A stretch of DNA of 64,000 bases, from the NCBI GenBank assembly GCA_005406025.1, contig BGZK01000077.1:434001-498000 (forward strand), written 5' to 3'. A program made the translations under genes and the position numbers. Below are positions 1 through 10,259 of the stretch, in pieces (the stretch's first letter is position 1; each line of letters opens with the position of its first letter). The DNA comes from Eumeta japonica. Its lineage: Eukaryota; Arthropoda; Insecta; Lepidoptera; Psychidae. The notes beneath the pieces are model-generated. The model was not told the origin of the DNA and did no database searches. It saw only the letters and a list, made by a program, of their open reading frames with translations.

Positions 1-755
1 TAATGGTATGTATTACTAAATAATATGTAACAAAACATACATTCAGTTTATAAATAAAAATAAAGAATAATTAAGAACAATAACTGTGAAAATAATATGT
101 TTTAATTACAAAATTATCTAGTTAATAATTTATACGGAGTAGCTAATACAAATTTTGTGAAGTAAACTATATAAAAATCATAGACGTATAATATGAGAAC
201 ATATGAGTAATGATGGTAGTATATTAGGCTTGTTGGTAATTTATCAACAGAGAATTATTTGATGCCTTTAACCAAGGTGTCCAGTGTATGCACATCCTTA
301 TTTTTTAGACATTTTCATAAAAATAACTCATATGTAACTGCTTATAGACGTATAAAAGGGCCAAAAATATAAGAGAAATGAAAACATTAGCTTGTATGAT
401 GAAATATTTTAAACTTTTTATGAAGCTATAACTGGAAATTCTCACTTGTAATGATAATACTGAAGGATTTTCATTGTTAATACTGATTCAATCTTAAAAT
501 AATTATTACTTCATATTTAATACGATAATTCCAGAAAAAACAAAATTATGCTCAAAAATTAACTTGGACCGTCTTAAGGCACGTGTTATTTTGAGTTCAA
601 AAAAAAAAATTAAAAATTTTCCCAGTGTTTTTTCATCAAAAGGAAGCTTTTTAGGGGGCGTTGCATGAAATTTAATTTTTAATGACCACCCTAATATAGG
701 CCTTCGACATTAATTGTTATTTGCTTTGATAACTTTCCTGAAGTCCGATTTATAT
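1..755. other. AT-rich intergenic DNA
   Basis: I see no coding region here, only AT-rich sequence with homopolymer runs. A slightly less AT-rich block near 555-710 (GGGGGCG followed by ACCACCCT) may be an old transposon piece, but I cannot classify it. Confidence 0.4.
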
Positions 756-870
756 GAAGTAAAGCCTATATTCTGCTAAGTCAAGCTCTATCTACCTGTG
801 AAAACCACATTGAAATCTGTTCCATAATTTCAGTTGGGTGCATGTACAGACAGAAAAAAAATCTTAAATT
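756..870 (+). repeat. possible non-LTR retrotransposon 3' tail
   Basis: The stretch CTACCTGTGAAAACCACATT followed by GAAATCTGTTCC resembles the 3' untranslated tails of RTE-type LINEs common in insects. Only this tail is visible and no coding part adjoins it. The assignment is from memory of the family and is weak. Confidence 0.25.
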
Positions 871-1456
871 GTTATTTTCTCTTGTCATCCCCTTTTCATT
901 TTTCATGCATACTTTCAATGTGACACACCGGGTTCTTCTATTTTATTATATGTATAGACTACATGAGTGATTTATCTTAGCAACCAATATAGTATTAAAT
1001 CATTGTAATACTTAGTGAAATATGTTATAAAACTTCTGAAGCATTCAAATTGTTTTTGACAAAGCCTTTTCTCATACCATCTTAAAAGTTTTATGAAATA
1101 GAATGGAAGTAATAACTAAAAGTAGAACTAAATCAAAATACTTTTTTATTCTTCTTAAAGCCTTAGTCAGTTTTTATCATTTAATCTGTCAATTTCTAAA
1201 TGTGTATATAGATACAATATACATAAATGACATTGGATAAATATGCACAATATTTTATTCTCTGCATATTAGCTTTGACAGTGAAAAATAGTTTGATGCA
1301 TCGATTATAAACATTGCAAGTATTGCTCCACCTCAAGGTCTTGAATTTAAAACAAAGTATAAGCTCGGGGGAAAAAGTTTTTTTCATATTTTATATACAA
1401 AGTCATGAGTATTTTTCGTAATATTTTATTACATTTCATTATAATATGATTTGTCG

Positions 1457-1490
1457 TTTTGTTCAAGAACAGTTCTGTTCTTGAACAAAA
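1457..1490. repeat. perfect 15-bp hairpin inside mariner remnant 1
   Basis: The left arm TTTTGTTCAAGAACA (1457-1471) and right arm TGTTCTTGAACAAAA (1476-1490) are exact reverse complements with a 4-nt loop. The left arm is mariner sequence. The right arm is an added inverted copy, absent from the other mariner copies. Confidence 0.95.
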
Positions 1491-1508
1491 TTCACTTCTC
1501 ATATCAAA

Positions 1509-1556
1509 TGTCACTATCTACTAAATGGTAACAATACCATTTAGTAGATAGTGACA
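1509..1556. repeat. perfect 22-bp hairpin inside mariner remnant 1
   Basis: The arms 1509-1530 and 1535-1556 are exact reverse complements (TGTCACTATCTACTAAATGG plus TA, and its complement) with loop ACAA. The right arm is the mariner sequence that continues into the transposase region. The left arm is an extra inverted copy. Confidence 0.95.
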
Positions 1557-2097
1557 TAATTCCATTGCAGTAAAAATTTTGGGACTTCTGATCAAAAAAC
1601 TGTGACAATCCTCTCTCGAAGTTAACCTAACATTACCTAAAGAATTCTGAAGAGACAAACAGGTGAAAATCTGAGGGTGCAAGGTCAGGGCTATATGGTG
1701 GATGCATTAACACTTTCCAAACAAACTCTCTCAATATTTATTGAGTGGCTAAAGATGTGTGTGGTCTGGCACTATCATGGTGAAAAACCACACCCTTTTG
1801 TTCATCAATTCTGGCCGTTTTTTTCTTCTCGCGCTTGAGTCTTAAATCACATGTTGGCAATAGAGATCTAAATTGATTGTTTTGCTCAGAAGATCATAAT
1901 GAGTAATGCCTTTTCAATCCCACCATACAAATAGCATTAATTTATTGTGAGTTAATCTAGGTTTCGCTATAGTCTGTGGAGTTGACTTGTCTTTTGACCA
2001 TAAACTTTTTCACACTTTTTTATCATAGGTAATCCATTTTTAATCACCAGTAATAATTTCTGTATTTTATTTTGATACTAATCTCCGGCTTCATTCA

Positions 2098-2445
2098 AAT
2101 TTGAACTGTGATTGGTAGCAAAATCGGAATTGATAGCGGGATGGAGAGCAGAAACAAGAACGGGGGCCAGGATCAGAAAGCGAAATCAAGAATGGGTCTA
2201 AAGTCGAAAACGAGTGTGGCGATGAGATCAGAATCAAAAGTGTGATTGGGATCGAAATTAAAAATTAAATTGATATCAATGGATATAAAAGAAGAAAAAA
2301 TTCATTCTACATCTATGTTGGTACAACTGCAAGCATTAACTATATGGACAAGTCAGATACAAGAAAGTGCAGAACGTCTGCCGGGCCAGCTAGTGAAATA
2401 TAAAAAAGACTTTTTCCCCCGACATAATATTTCAAAAAATTAATT
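2098..2445 (+). repeat. purine-rich degenerate repeat block
   Basis: Roughly 2110-2270 is a chain of GA-rich near-repeats (GATCAGAATCAAAAG, GATCAGAAAGCGAAATC, GGATCGAAATT), unlike the surrounding AT-rich DNA. The end carries GTCTGCCGGGCCAGCTAGTG, similar to the termini of dispersed insect elements. A 65-codon ORF (2246-2443) crosses it and looks fortuitous. Confidence 0.3.
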
Positions 2446-2757
2446 AACAATTAAAAGTCTTTTATAACACATAAAGATAAATAGAATTAAGTTTATTTAT
2501 ACATTTCCTGTGATTCCTTAAAAGAAAAGTTTTTGACAAAATAGATTTAGTCTTTAAATACTTTATCATTTGCTTTTGTTGATGTAAACTGTGAGGCTTG
2601 TTTCTGTATTTAAATCCATAAATCTTTTTGAACTTTTTGGGCTCGAAAATAATGTTAAATTGAGAGGTTGAACTTAAGAGCGATTCCAGATTTTTTTGGA
2701 CTCCCATTAATTTTCAAATGTATAACTTATTTCAACTACTGCTATGTATTATTCCAG

Positions 2758-2890
2758 AAAAACGATACCTGAAGAGGAGCAAAATGAATTGTGGTCAGAA
2801 GTACAACATCAATTACAGCAACTTCAAATTATGCGCAAGAAGATGTCACGCAAACGTACTTTTAACATCCCAAAACCACAATTATATTAA
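2758..2890 (+). CDS. candidate terminal coding exon, unknown protein
   Basis: After a splice-acceptor-like TATGTATTATTCCAG (AG at 2756-2757), one frame stays open for 43 full codons to a TAA at 2888-2890. The peptide is charged and Gln-rich: it contains IPEEEQNELWSEVQHQLQQL, then IMRKKMSRKRTFNIPKPQLY. It looks like a short amphipathic or coiled stretch followed by a basic tail. The overlapping plus-strand ORF from 2718 is in another frame and its peptide looks less protein-like. An AATAAA lies downstream at 3248-3253. I recognise no family, and upstream exons are not identified. It could equally be a transposon ORF fragment; transcript data would decide. Confidence 0.3.
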
Positions 2891-3605
2891 TTTTTTTTTT
2901 GTAAACATCAGTAAATTTCAGTTTTAGTTGTCACGAGTTATTCTTTGGATGCCCCTAATATTTTGAATAAGTTTGTTTTTATAATGATTGTACTTTGATA
3001 TAAAAGTTTAAACTAATGTAATACCAACAACAATATACCCTTTAAAACATTGCGCTTGTAGTTTCAAGTAATGTTCATTATCTACATTAGACTCTTGAAG
3101 TTGTTCCAACATTTTTTTTTTAGTTGTTTGTGCATTAGCTTTACTAAGCCTTGTATAATTTGTCTAGATATAGCAATGTAGAAGCTATTACATGGACATC
3201 TATACTTATTTCCCATACAGTTGAAAAAATACTCAATACCTAATATCAATAAAAGTGATTTATAGTAAAACTTAAAAATTTCTAGTGAGTTTGAAGAATA
3301 TGCGGCGGCAAATAGTATGGATATTTTAGTGAATCACTAAGATGTCTAGTAAAGTTTAATTTTAACTGTGTTATAGTACAATCATATTGAGAATGTATAT
3401 TTGAGGGTTTCTTTTTATTTTATGTGAGTAATGTTATAGATATAGTACAACAGAAACAAAGCAGCTATGTTGAAGAATATATATATATATATATCTTGGG
3501 CAACTGATGACTTCAAAAAACATCATAAAGAAATTGAAAGAAGAATTGGAAATAGCTAGAAGAAATACTGGGGTATGAATAAAGTAATGAAAGGCAAAAA
3601 CTTAC
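2891..3605. other. AT-rich DNA, no gene
   Basis: Contains an AATAAA at 3248-3253 and a short (AT) tract at 3477-3493. Nothing else can be supported, apart from degraded sequence at 3510-3605 that may belong to the LINE fragment that follows. Confidence 0.4.
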
Positions 3606-3906
3606 ACATAGTAAGCCAAAGTCCAGAATGTAACTAACTATAAAAAAGCAAAAATGGAAATAGGTAGGCCAATTGATTAGAAGGAAGAATAATTGGGGTA
3701 ACATAGTCACATAACGGTACCCAAAGGATGGAAGAAGAACGAGAGGGACGCCACAAAAAAGATGGAATGATGATATCAGACAGGTCGCGAGAATAACATG
3801 GGGCAGAGTGGCCATAAAAAAGGCAGAATTGAGAAGATTGAAGGAGGCCTTTGCCACCTGGCAAATGCAAACGCAGAAATGGAACAAAAAGGGAATCTAT
3901 GAATAA
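3606..3906 (+). pseudogene. RTE-type LINE reverse transcriptase C-terminus (decayed)
   Basis: The plus strand encodes the conserved C-terminal tail of an RTE-like non-LTR retrotransposon polyprotein. In one frame from about 3652 it reads KWK*VGQLIRR, then NNWGNIVT*, then YPKDGRRTRGTPQKRWNDDI, RQVARITWGRVAIKKAELRR and LKEAFATWQ, ending at TAA 3904-3906. The pattern W-x-P-x-D-G-x-R-x-x-R-G-x-P-x-x-R-W-x-D-D-I, followed by W-x-R-x-A and L-x-E-A-F, is the usual LINE tail. Two in-frame stops (3661 and about 3712) replace what would be sense codons, so the copy is dead. It is 5'-truncated, as most LINE insertions are. The 124-codon ORF on the other strand is its antisense shadow. Confidence 0.75.
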
Positions 3907-5049
3907 AGGAAGAAGGAAACAATGTCAAAATGAAAACTTGAATAAAATAAATACTTTAGGTTATTTTTAATTCAAGGTGACATTTGATTTAATGGCAAAC
4001 TTGCAATTTCATTATATAAAATGTTCTTAATTCAATAAGTACTTGAATACTGACCATTTGGAAGCCTATCTTTCTCTGATCACTTGTACCAGCAAATTTT
4101 GAGTGGCATGGTACATAAATCTCATGGTCATTAACTCTAGCATCATGTTGTTTTTAATTAAAGCATACGTTCGGTCTTATTTCCAAGACCTGCCAATAGA
4201 TGTTTCAAATCAAAACTTGTTAACAAATTTTCTTTAAAGTAGTTCTTGTTGGAAATACTTATAAAGTTCTGTCATTGGCATTTTTTTATATTTTCAAAAC
4301 ACATTGAAAAATAAACTGTAAGATATATTATTGCCAGAAAAAATAATTTGAAAAGTTTTTTGAACTTATAGTCGTATCTAACAACTATCCAAGAATTGAA
4401 ATATGCAAGGTTTTTTATCCATCATTCTTATGTAGATACTTTCAGAAAGTTACTCATAATATTTTCCTAATTTTCATTATAAAATTGTATAGTCATATGA
4501 AACACTGCCTGCACAATTTAATTTAAACGCATAGAAAAACTTCAGAATTATAAGAATGAGACATAAAAAGGTTCTGTTATTTTTGCCATAGAGCATTTGG
4601 AAATATAAAAGCTGTGTATGACACTCGAATTTAAAGACATATGTAACTAACATAGCGTCGATCAAAGAATGCTGAAAATTCACAATTCTTGAATATTAGT
4701 TAAATAATCAAACGCGGTGATGGTCTTGTTTTTGTCTTGTCCATTTTTTTTTTATTTAAACTAGATTTTTTTTTAATGAATATACAAAATATAAGGACAA
4801 TTCATTTTTATTTGGCAAGTCTTGAAGTCTGGTATTCTTACTCTTGATACAACTTTATACCAGATTACTCATAAAATATCTATTCTAAGGATAAAAGGTC
4901 TATACAGAATGGATTTTAACATGCGTCTTTTTTTTGCAAATGCTCACAATTTCCTTCTTTTTTATAACAACTTGCCATACTAACTATAACAGAAATATAT
5001 AATTGAAAAATATAAATACAACTCTAATAAATGCTTGACCAGACTAACT
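3907..5049. other. AT-rich DNA, no gene
   Basis: I see no coding, RNA or structured repeat signal in this stretch; homopolymer runs are frequent. Confidence 0.4.
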
Positions 5050-5096
5050 GCGGGCGTGATCGGGTGGCCGGCCGCGCGGCGCGCTAGGGCGCAGTA
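5050..5096. other. isolated very GC-rich block
   Basis: About 45 bp is almost entirely G and C (GGCCGGCCGCGCGGCGCGCT) in otherwise AT-rich DNA. It contains overlapping CpG and GGCCGGCC palindromes. No ORF or promoter can be tied to it. Confidence 0.5.
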
Positions 5097-5267
5097 CCTG
5101 TACGTTAAATGTTCTAAGGCTGTCAGTACGATATTTCTATATAGATATTCTAAGTTATTTTACTCAGAAATGGTTATTTCAATGGCTGGTTTCTTTGGCA
5201 AAATTGTTTTATGAGGGAAGGAGATTATGAATATATGGTAAAATCCACCTGTACACAGTATTATGTA

Positions 5268-5365
5268 TTGGGTTGGGGAAAAAGTTTTTTCAAATTTTAT
5301 ATACAAATTCAAGATATAGTAATTTTCATCATATTTTATTTACATTTAATTATAATTATATATGT
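5268..5365 (-). mobile_element. mariner copy 2, separated 3' end
   Basis: Starts at a TA (5266-5267) with TTGGGTTGGGGAAAAAG, the mariner terminal repeat. It then follows the 3' flank of the copy at 47553-48675 closely (ATTTTATATACAAATTCAAG, then CATATTTTATTTACATTTAA). The match stops at about 5365 and resumes at about 6213, so this is the end of the element whose main body lies at 6213-7369. Confidence 0.8.
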
Positions 5366-5436
5366 ATATATATATATACATATTGCCAGAGAAACCGTAG
5401 TCATTAAAGTAGCCATTTTTGAGAAAAATAGAACGT

Positions 5437-5481
5437 GAACGTGTAAGTTCAAGAAACATCGTTTCGTGAATTTACACGTTC
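5437..5481. repeat. 21-bp near-perfect hairpin
   Basis: The arms 5437-5457 (GAACGTGTAAGTTCAAGAAA plus C) and 5461-5481 pair with two mismatches around a 3-nt loop (ATC). It lies upstream of the transposase-like ORF and may be a subterminal repeat of the inserted element. Confidence 0.85.
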
Positions 5482-5644
5482 CACGATTCGGCGCGGTGTA
5501 GTGACTCGCGATCCGGCCGCACGTTGGATCGTTGAACTAGTCCAGAGGTTTAGGTATTTTGTTATAGGTGTTATGTTTACGATATTATATCGACATTTTT
5601 GAAAAGAAGATTGTGTGTGATTAATATTTAAGTGTTTAATAGAA

Positions 5645-5808
5645 ATGTCTTTCACTGCTGCCGAATATGCAAACGTGTTTTATTGTTGGGGAGTTTTCAT
5701 AAGTGACTTTATTGTTGCTCTAAAACTTTATAGTGAAACTTTACCCTGACAGTCAATATCGTATCATTATTGTGTATCGTTTACGCGATAATTTGCTTTA
5801 GTTTGACT
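5645..5808 (+). pseudogene. DUF4817-type transposase N-terminus, frameshifted
   Basis: An ATG at 5645 opens 34 codons with peptide MSFTAAEYANVFYCWGVFIS then DFIVALKLYSETLP, stopping at TGA 5747. A +1 shift at 5742 restores the pattern: YPDSQYRIIIVYRLRDNLL, to a TAG near 5808. The layout (E-Y-A-x-x-x-x-x-x-G, A-x-x-L-Y-x-x-x-x-P-D, then R-L-R) is that of the helix-turn-helix N-terminal domain (DUF4817) found in many insect transposon proteins. Only this domain is visible and the catalytic region is absent. The call is from family pattern, not a search. Confidence 0.5.
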
Positions 5809-6212
5809 TGTTTGTTTAGAGGTAAGTGGAACACGTGGAAAATCAGAGACTAATGTAATAATACCTTTGGCAACCTTTACATCACTGACATCTGGTCTCA
5901 TTTGTAGGTAAGTGACTAGATAAATTCTTTAAAAATAATACATCGCATAGCATGAGCGCGAGACAGAATTCAAGTTCGTCACGTGCCCGAATACGCTAGG
6001 CAGCGTGGGACATGCTGTGCGACGCGCGGTCGCCTAACAAGGCGATCGTGTTGGAGGTTGCCCGATCATTTAATAGGGTTGCTTCTATATTATTTATAAG
6101 TATATTTTAAATGATACATTTTTGTTATAGTTACTTCTTTGGCAAAGTTGTTCTAAAAAAGGAGGAGATATGAATATTTGCGAAGGGATGCATGATCGAT
6201 TCCATCCTGTGT

Positions 6213-7369
6213 GTGTATAATGCCATTTTCTTCGATAAATTGTTGCTATTTTGTAGGTAGTAAAATAATGCCATTGCTGTAGAAATTTTGGTACTTTTGA
6301 TCAAAAAACTTCCACAAGTAGTTTCAACAGTTCTCTCTTGATATTAACTTAATACTACCTAAAAAATTCTAAAGAGACCAAAACAGGTGGATGCATTAAC
6401 ACTGGCTGGGAAACCAAACTCTCAATATTTGCTGAGTGGCTAAAGATGTGTATCTTTTGGCGTTATGATGGTTAAAAATCACACCCTCTATGCTGATAAA
6501 TTTCAGCCGTTTTTTCTCTATTTCTTTCTCGAGTTTCATCAGTTGTTGGTAGTAGAGATTCAAATTGATGATTTTGCTCAACGGTAAAATCTCATAATGA
6601 ATCCTTCCAATCTCACCATACACAGTATCAACTTATAACGAGTTAATCTGGGCTTGGCCATAGTCTATGGAGTTTGCTTTCCTTTTAATATTTGATGTTT
6701 TCGCCCGTTATTGTAGATATTTTTTTATTATCAGTGATCAATCTTTTAAAAAACGGTTCAGTTTCATTACGTTTCAATAGAGAATCGCAAATGAGTACAC
6801 TATTCATTAGATTTCATTTAGTGAGCTCATATGGGACTCAATTATCGAGCTATTTTGTATATCTTGCTTTCTTCAAATTGGTTAAAACTGTTTTGTGGTC
6901 AATCCCCAGCTCTAAGAACTAATATGCCGATCTTGTTCTACTTGTTCCAAAATGCCATCGACTTTAATCGTAATAAGTCGACCAAAGCGAGGTTCATCTT
7001 TGACATCGAAATTACAGGACTGAAAACACTTCAAACAGTTTTGTGCTACTCTTTTTTATGGCTACTCTTACCTACACTGGCATCCATAAACATCACAAAT
7101 TTTTTCGCGGCTTGTGCCGCATTTTTTCCTTTTTTTTTGTAATGAAACTTCATAATGTATTGAATTTCTACATTAGAATCACTCATTTTTGTGGACAGAA
7201 AAAGAATAGAAAAATGGTGGAACACTATTTTCACTTTCCACTTTTTATTTTTTAAAAATTTAATCTATTTAATGATACCAAAACTAGCCAGACGCAAATA
7301 GTACAATCAAAGGAGATTTTGCTGCAAGTTTTTACTTATAAAATATGAAAAAAAAAATCCTTGGTCTAA
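6213..7369 (-). mobile_element. mariner copy 2, main body (minus strand)
   Basis: The 5' terminal repeat (TCCTTGGTCTAA on the plus strand, ending 7369) is followed by TA at 7370-7371. The leader from 7369 to 7187 matches the leader of the copy at 47553. With the piece at 5268-5365 it makes a full-length element of about 1.25 kb, typical for mariner, now split by a later insertion. Substitution and indel load show it is old. Confidence 0.85.
6225..7186 (-). pseudogene. mariner transposase pseudogene (copy 2)
   Basis: The minus-strand start at 7186 gives MSDSNVEIQYIMKFHYKKKG then KNAAQAAKKF, the N-terminal helix-turn-helix region of mariner transposases. Further on (6623-6396) a fragment with HNAKRYTSLATQQIL matches the segment around the second catalytic Asp; the expected Asp of the H-D-N motif is His here. 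Multiple frameshifts break the roughly 345-codon frame, so the enzyme is inactive. ORFs on the plus strand at 6692-7255 are antisense artefacts. Confidence 0.8.
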
Positions 7370-7371
7370 TA

Positions 7372-7925
7372 TATAAGAAAAAAATAAATGAAAATTTATT
7401 TTTATTCCTTATTTAAATAAAATTGTTTAGGCAGGTTAACATTAATCAAAGTCCTGTCAGATTGAGATTAATAGAGTAAGAAGATGAAACATTTTTTTGA
7501 TAATTTTAATGTAAAAAAAAAAACTTTTTTTAAAACATGCTTTTATTTAAATGCGCTAAAAAAGAATAAAACAAACTTTTCCTTTAAAACTTTTACTATC
7601 AACTTATAACTTCATTACACAATTTAATTCTGTTCACGTTCGTGATGTTCCGTTCAACATCATACAATGTTAATTTTAGAGTTTGCTATTTCATTATTGT
7701 TTCTGGTGTTTGGAGGAATGCTCTACTTATTTTAGCTTGAAGTTTATTTATGCCTTGCGAAACACAGTTCCGGGTTTGATTTTGGAGGTATCCTTCTCAT
7801 AGACAGGTTGCAAGCCAATACTGTTGACGCTCATCTCGCTAAAATACACAAGTCAACTCAACGTCAACGTCAACCAACTGATGCTACAGACTCGAACAAT
7901 TTGACTTCAATATCGTAATCGACTC
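7372..7925. other. AT-rich DNA, no gene
   Basis: Low-complexity A/T runs dominate 7380-7620. Around 7850 there is a short GTCAACTCAACGTCAACGTC near-repeat. Nothing codes. Confidence 0.4.
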
Positions 7926-7929
7926 CAAA

Positions 7930-8110
7930 GACTCCCTTCATAGCCCCTTCCATCACCACATTTTCCCACCATCACACCGCTCCTCCCTCTATCAGATATT
8001 CTATTCCTATCCAAGAGGTTAGCAATGCACTGATGACTCCTTTAGAGTTGCGAATGTCCATGGGCGCGATGGCCATCTACTTTCTGGTGGGTGGCATAAT
8101 CGTGTGTCAT
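7930..8110 (+). repeat. lepidopteran-type repeat tail, copy S1
   Basis: A pyrimidine-rich lead (CTCCCTCTATCAGATATTCT) is followed by CTATCCAAGAGGTTAGCAAT, GCACTGATGACTCC and GAATGTCCATGGGCGCGATG. It aligns with 53935-54060 and four further copies. In Lepidoptera this signature is the 3' part of an abundant SINE/LINE family; that placement is recalled, not searched. Confidence 0.65.
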
Positions 8111-8129
8111 TCAAAAATGTTAAAAAAAA

Positions 8130-8225
8130 TTAAGAGAATGTTCTGTTTAATTTAGTTAAATGAAAAATATCTTTCAATTGCTAAGCTATTGCATAGCTTT
8201 TATCGCGGGCTTTGAGCGCGGCGAC
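8130..8225 (+). repeat. dispersed repeat fragment with GCTATTGCATAGC palindrome
   Basis: GTTTAATTTAGTTAAATGAA at 8147-8166 recurs at 29599-29618 with similar flanks. The adjacent GCTATTGCATAGCTTTTATC plus GCGGGC resembles 8632-8655. These look like pieces of one dispersed family that I cannot name. Confidence 0.45.
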
Positions 8226-8625
8226 GGAATCAAGAAATTCCGTAAAGAAAATAAAACATAACACCCCCCCACTCCGCCTACTATGTAGCTCGTCCCAGCG
8301 TTTGCTTAACGTGTATGTATGTGGTACGACTGTACGAATCTCGTACGGATCGAGACGAGCTGCTCCGAAATCGGACGAATACGTAAGCAGCTGTTTGTGA
8401 GAAAGTATATAGGTGTATAGGTATCTAACATATCTTTATAATGCCATACTCATCGCATGTGCCCCGTAAGTATACATGTAGGTATATATGTATAAAGTGT
8501 TTTAAATATGAATAAACGAAGTGCATTTATTAATGAAAAAAGTGATGAAAAACTTGAATTAATATCAAAGAAAAAAAAAACGGCATAAATGAACATATAA
8601 TTATAATTGCATAAGTTGATAAGAA
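8226..8625. other. unassigned, locally GC-richer DNA
   Basis: 8262-8400 has several CpG-bearing words around CGTACGGATCGAGACGAGC. A 62-codon ORF crosses it but has no recognisable feature. I see no reliable gene. Confidence 0.3.
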
Positions 8626-8668
8626 ATGCTATGCAATAGCTTTACCGCGGCAGTCCACGAGTGCCACA
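8626..8668 (+). repeat. dispersed repeat fragment, GCTATGCAATAGC palindrome
   Basis: ATGCTATGCAATAGCTTTAC followed by CGCGGCAGTCCACGAG. The same palindromic core occurs near 8183 (GCTATTGCATAGC), and I recall this motif as a common lepidopteran repeat end. Confidence 0.4.
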
Positions 8669-8669
8669 C

Positions 8670-10210
8670 GTTTATTTTTTTTTCATAAGTAATATATAAA
8701 GCTTCTGATTCAGTTTTTATATGTACCACTGTTTTATGTTGAACTTAAAGGACTTTGGGGTCGTATAACCCCACATATTTATAATTTAATTTTTTGTACT
8801 GTCACTACTGCCATCAAAAATTTAGTCTAAATAAAATTTCGAAACTTTGTGACATGTAACGGCATTTATTTGGAATGAAATTTCTTGTATTACCAGTTTC
8901 ATAAAGTAAATAGAGTATAAAGCTTTAGGATTAATTTAATTTTATGACATAACTTTTTTTATTTAAATTACTGAAATATGTTGTTTAATTTTAACTTCAA
9001 CAAAAACAAATTTATAATACACACAAAAATTTAGTTAGAAAATTTATGTATTACTCGTGATTATGAATTTTTAAAGTAGCAATCTATACGCCAACTGATA
9101 TCAGTGTCATTGTTCTGTGGTCAGTTTATATTTATCATAGATGAATATGAATATATAGAGATACTTATATGTGGTTATGGTAGACATTATTGCGTATCGC
9201 TTTAGTGTTCTTTTTATATAATGGTTTTGTTCTTACTGTTTTGTTATTTATTTGTCTTGTTGTTATTATTGTTTGCATAATGTGCTAATGTTTAGATGCA
9301 GAAGCGGAAGTTCCTTTCGTAAAACATGAACAACAATGGATTAATCTTTGAACATTTTTTTGTAAACTATTATTCAAAAGAGTCATGTAGCATATTTCTT
9401 CTTAATAATAAATGAAAATTCGTTTCGTATTATTTGTTTAATTTTTCCAAAATATTTACCTAATTTAAATTAACAAAAGCTTTATAAATATTTGTTACTG
9501 CCATCTACGAACGTAAATATGCATTAACTTATTAATGAGCGCCATCTCTTATGCCGGGTATAGCAATATTTTTTTAAATCGCGAGTTATGACTAATCCCA
9601 CTATATTATACTTTTCTATGGATAAGAGTGTAGAATGTTGCGTTCGGTGCAAGCATGAATTTGTTTTTGTAGTAGCGAAACGATGTCACAATCAGTATTG
9701 CTATTATAATAAAAAGTATACCACGTGTACTTAAGTTATTTCATTATATAATTGTTCTCCGGGTCACAAAACGTTTGAAAAATTCTATTACACAATTTTT
9801 TCCCCTTTTTTCCAAATGACTGCCATTTATAGCCATTATTAGGCCCACGGTCCATACAAAATTGCTGGGTCTCCTTTGGTATCATCGAAAAGGTTTTGAC
9901 CTGAATTTCTGCCCTTTTTTGATATTGTATGTCTTTGGAGATAGTTAATTTATTGTGTTAAGTTTTGGAAGTAATTTTATTTATTTAATTTCAGAGGTAG
10001 ATAATTTGTTTATTTTTATTTGTTTACTTGAATGTGGTTGAAAGTGAATATAGAATATTAATTTCTAGTTGCTTGTTCTAATTAATTTTACAACCTCTTC
10101 TTCGACCGCACAGTGCGAATTTACCTGATTCCATGATAGCAAGGACAGGTTTATGTTTTTTAAGGGTACCTGGGTATGCATAAATGATCCTTTATACTCT
10201 CGAAATAATT
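8670..10210. other. AT-rich DNA, no gene
   Basis: Nothing coding is visible. CTGCCATCTACGAACG (9500) and GAGCGCCATCTC (9538) carry the complement of the AGATGGCGC word that dominates the satellite at 12384-13562. Confidence 0.4.
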
Positions 10211-10218
10211 TAACGACT

Positions 10219-10252
10219 GGATGGACTTTGATCAGTTAATCAAAGTCCATCC
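10219..10252. repeat. perfect 14-bp hairpin
   Basis: GGATGGACTTTGAT (10219-10232), loop CAGTTA, then ATCAAAGTCCATCC (10239-10252). The extra CCATCCATAG after the right arm suggests local copying. No U-run or other terminator logic applies in this genome. Confidence 0.95.
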
Positions 10253-10259
10253 ATCCATA

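Larger units (their letters stand above)
1360..2090 (-). mobile_element. mariner remnant 1 (5'-truncated, minus strand)
   Basis: The 3' terminal inverted repeat begins at 1360 just after a TA (CTCGGGGGAAAAAG) and matches the ends at 5268 and 47553. Reading on the minus strand, 1560-2090 aligns along its length with the transposase C-terminal half of the copies at 6213-7369 and 47553-48675, including the segment around the second catalytic Asp (about 1740-1800). Frameshifts and stops are dense, so no protein is made. The 5' half of the element is missing beyond about 2090. Two hairpins interrupt the copy at 1457-1556. The family call rests on internal alignment of the three copies and on recognisable mariner motifs. 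Confidence 0.8.
5366..6212 (+). mobile_element. insertion inside mariner copy 2, second transposon remnant
   Basis: This 847-bp segment interrupts the mariner between two parts that are contiguous in the copy at 47553. It is more GC-rich than its surroundings and carries a strong hairpin (5437-5481) and a transposase-like N-terminus (5645-5808). No terminal inverted repeats are clear at its edges, so its exact ends and class are unsettled. A segment at 6138-6185 (CTTTGGCAAAGTTGTTCT) resembles 5192-5235 outside the mariner end, so a short flanking piece may have been duplicated or moved. Confidence 0.6.

Noticed and set aside
1509..1556. miRNA precursor
   Set aside because: A 22-bp stem with a 4-nt loop is too short for a usual precursor and is explained by inverted copying of mariner sequence.
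3513..3887. 124-codon ORF on the minus strand, the second longest open frame
   Set aside because: It is antisense to the LINE reverse transcriptase tail on the plus strand (3606-3906), which has recognisable motifs; the minus peptide is hydrophobic noise.
5815..5915. GAGGTAAGT and TAGGTAAGTGA as splice donors of a host gene
   Set aside because: Both lie inside the segment inserted into the mariner, beside a transposase remnant, so a host exon is unlikely.
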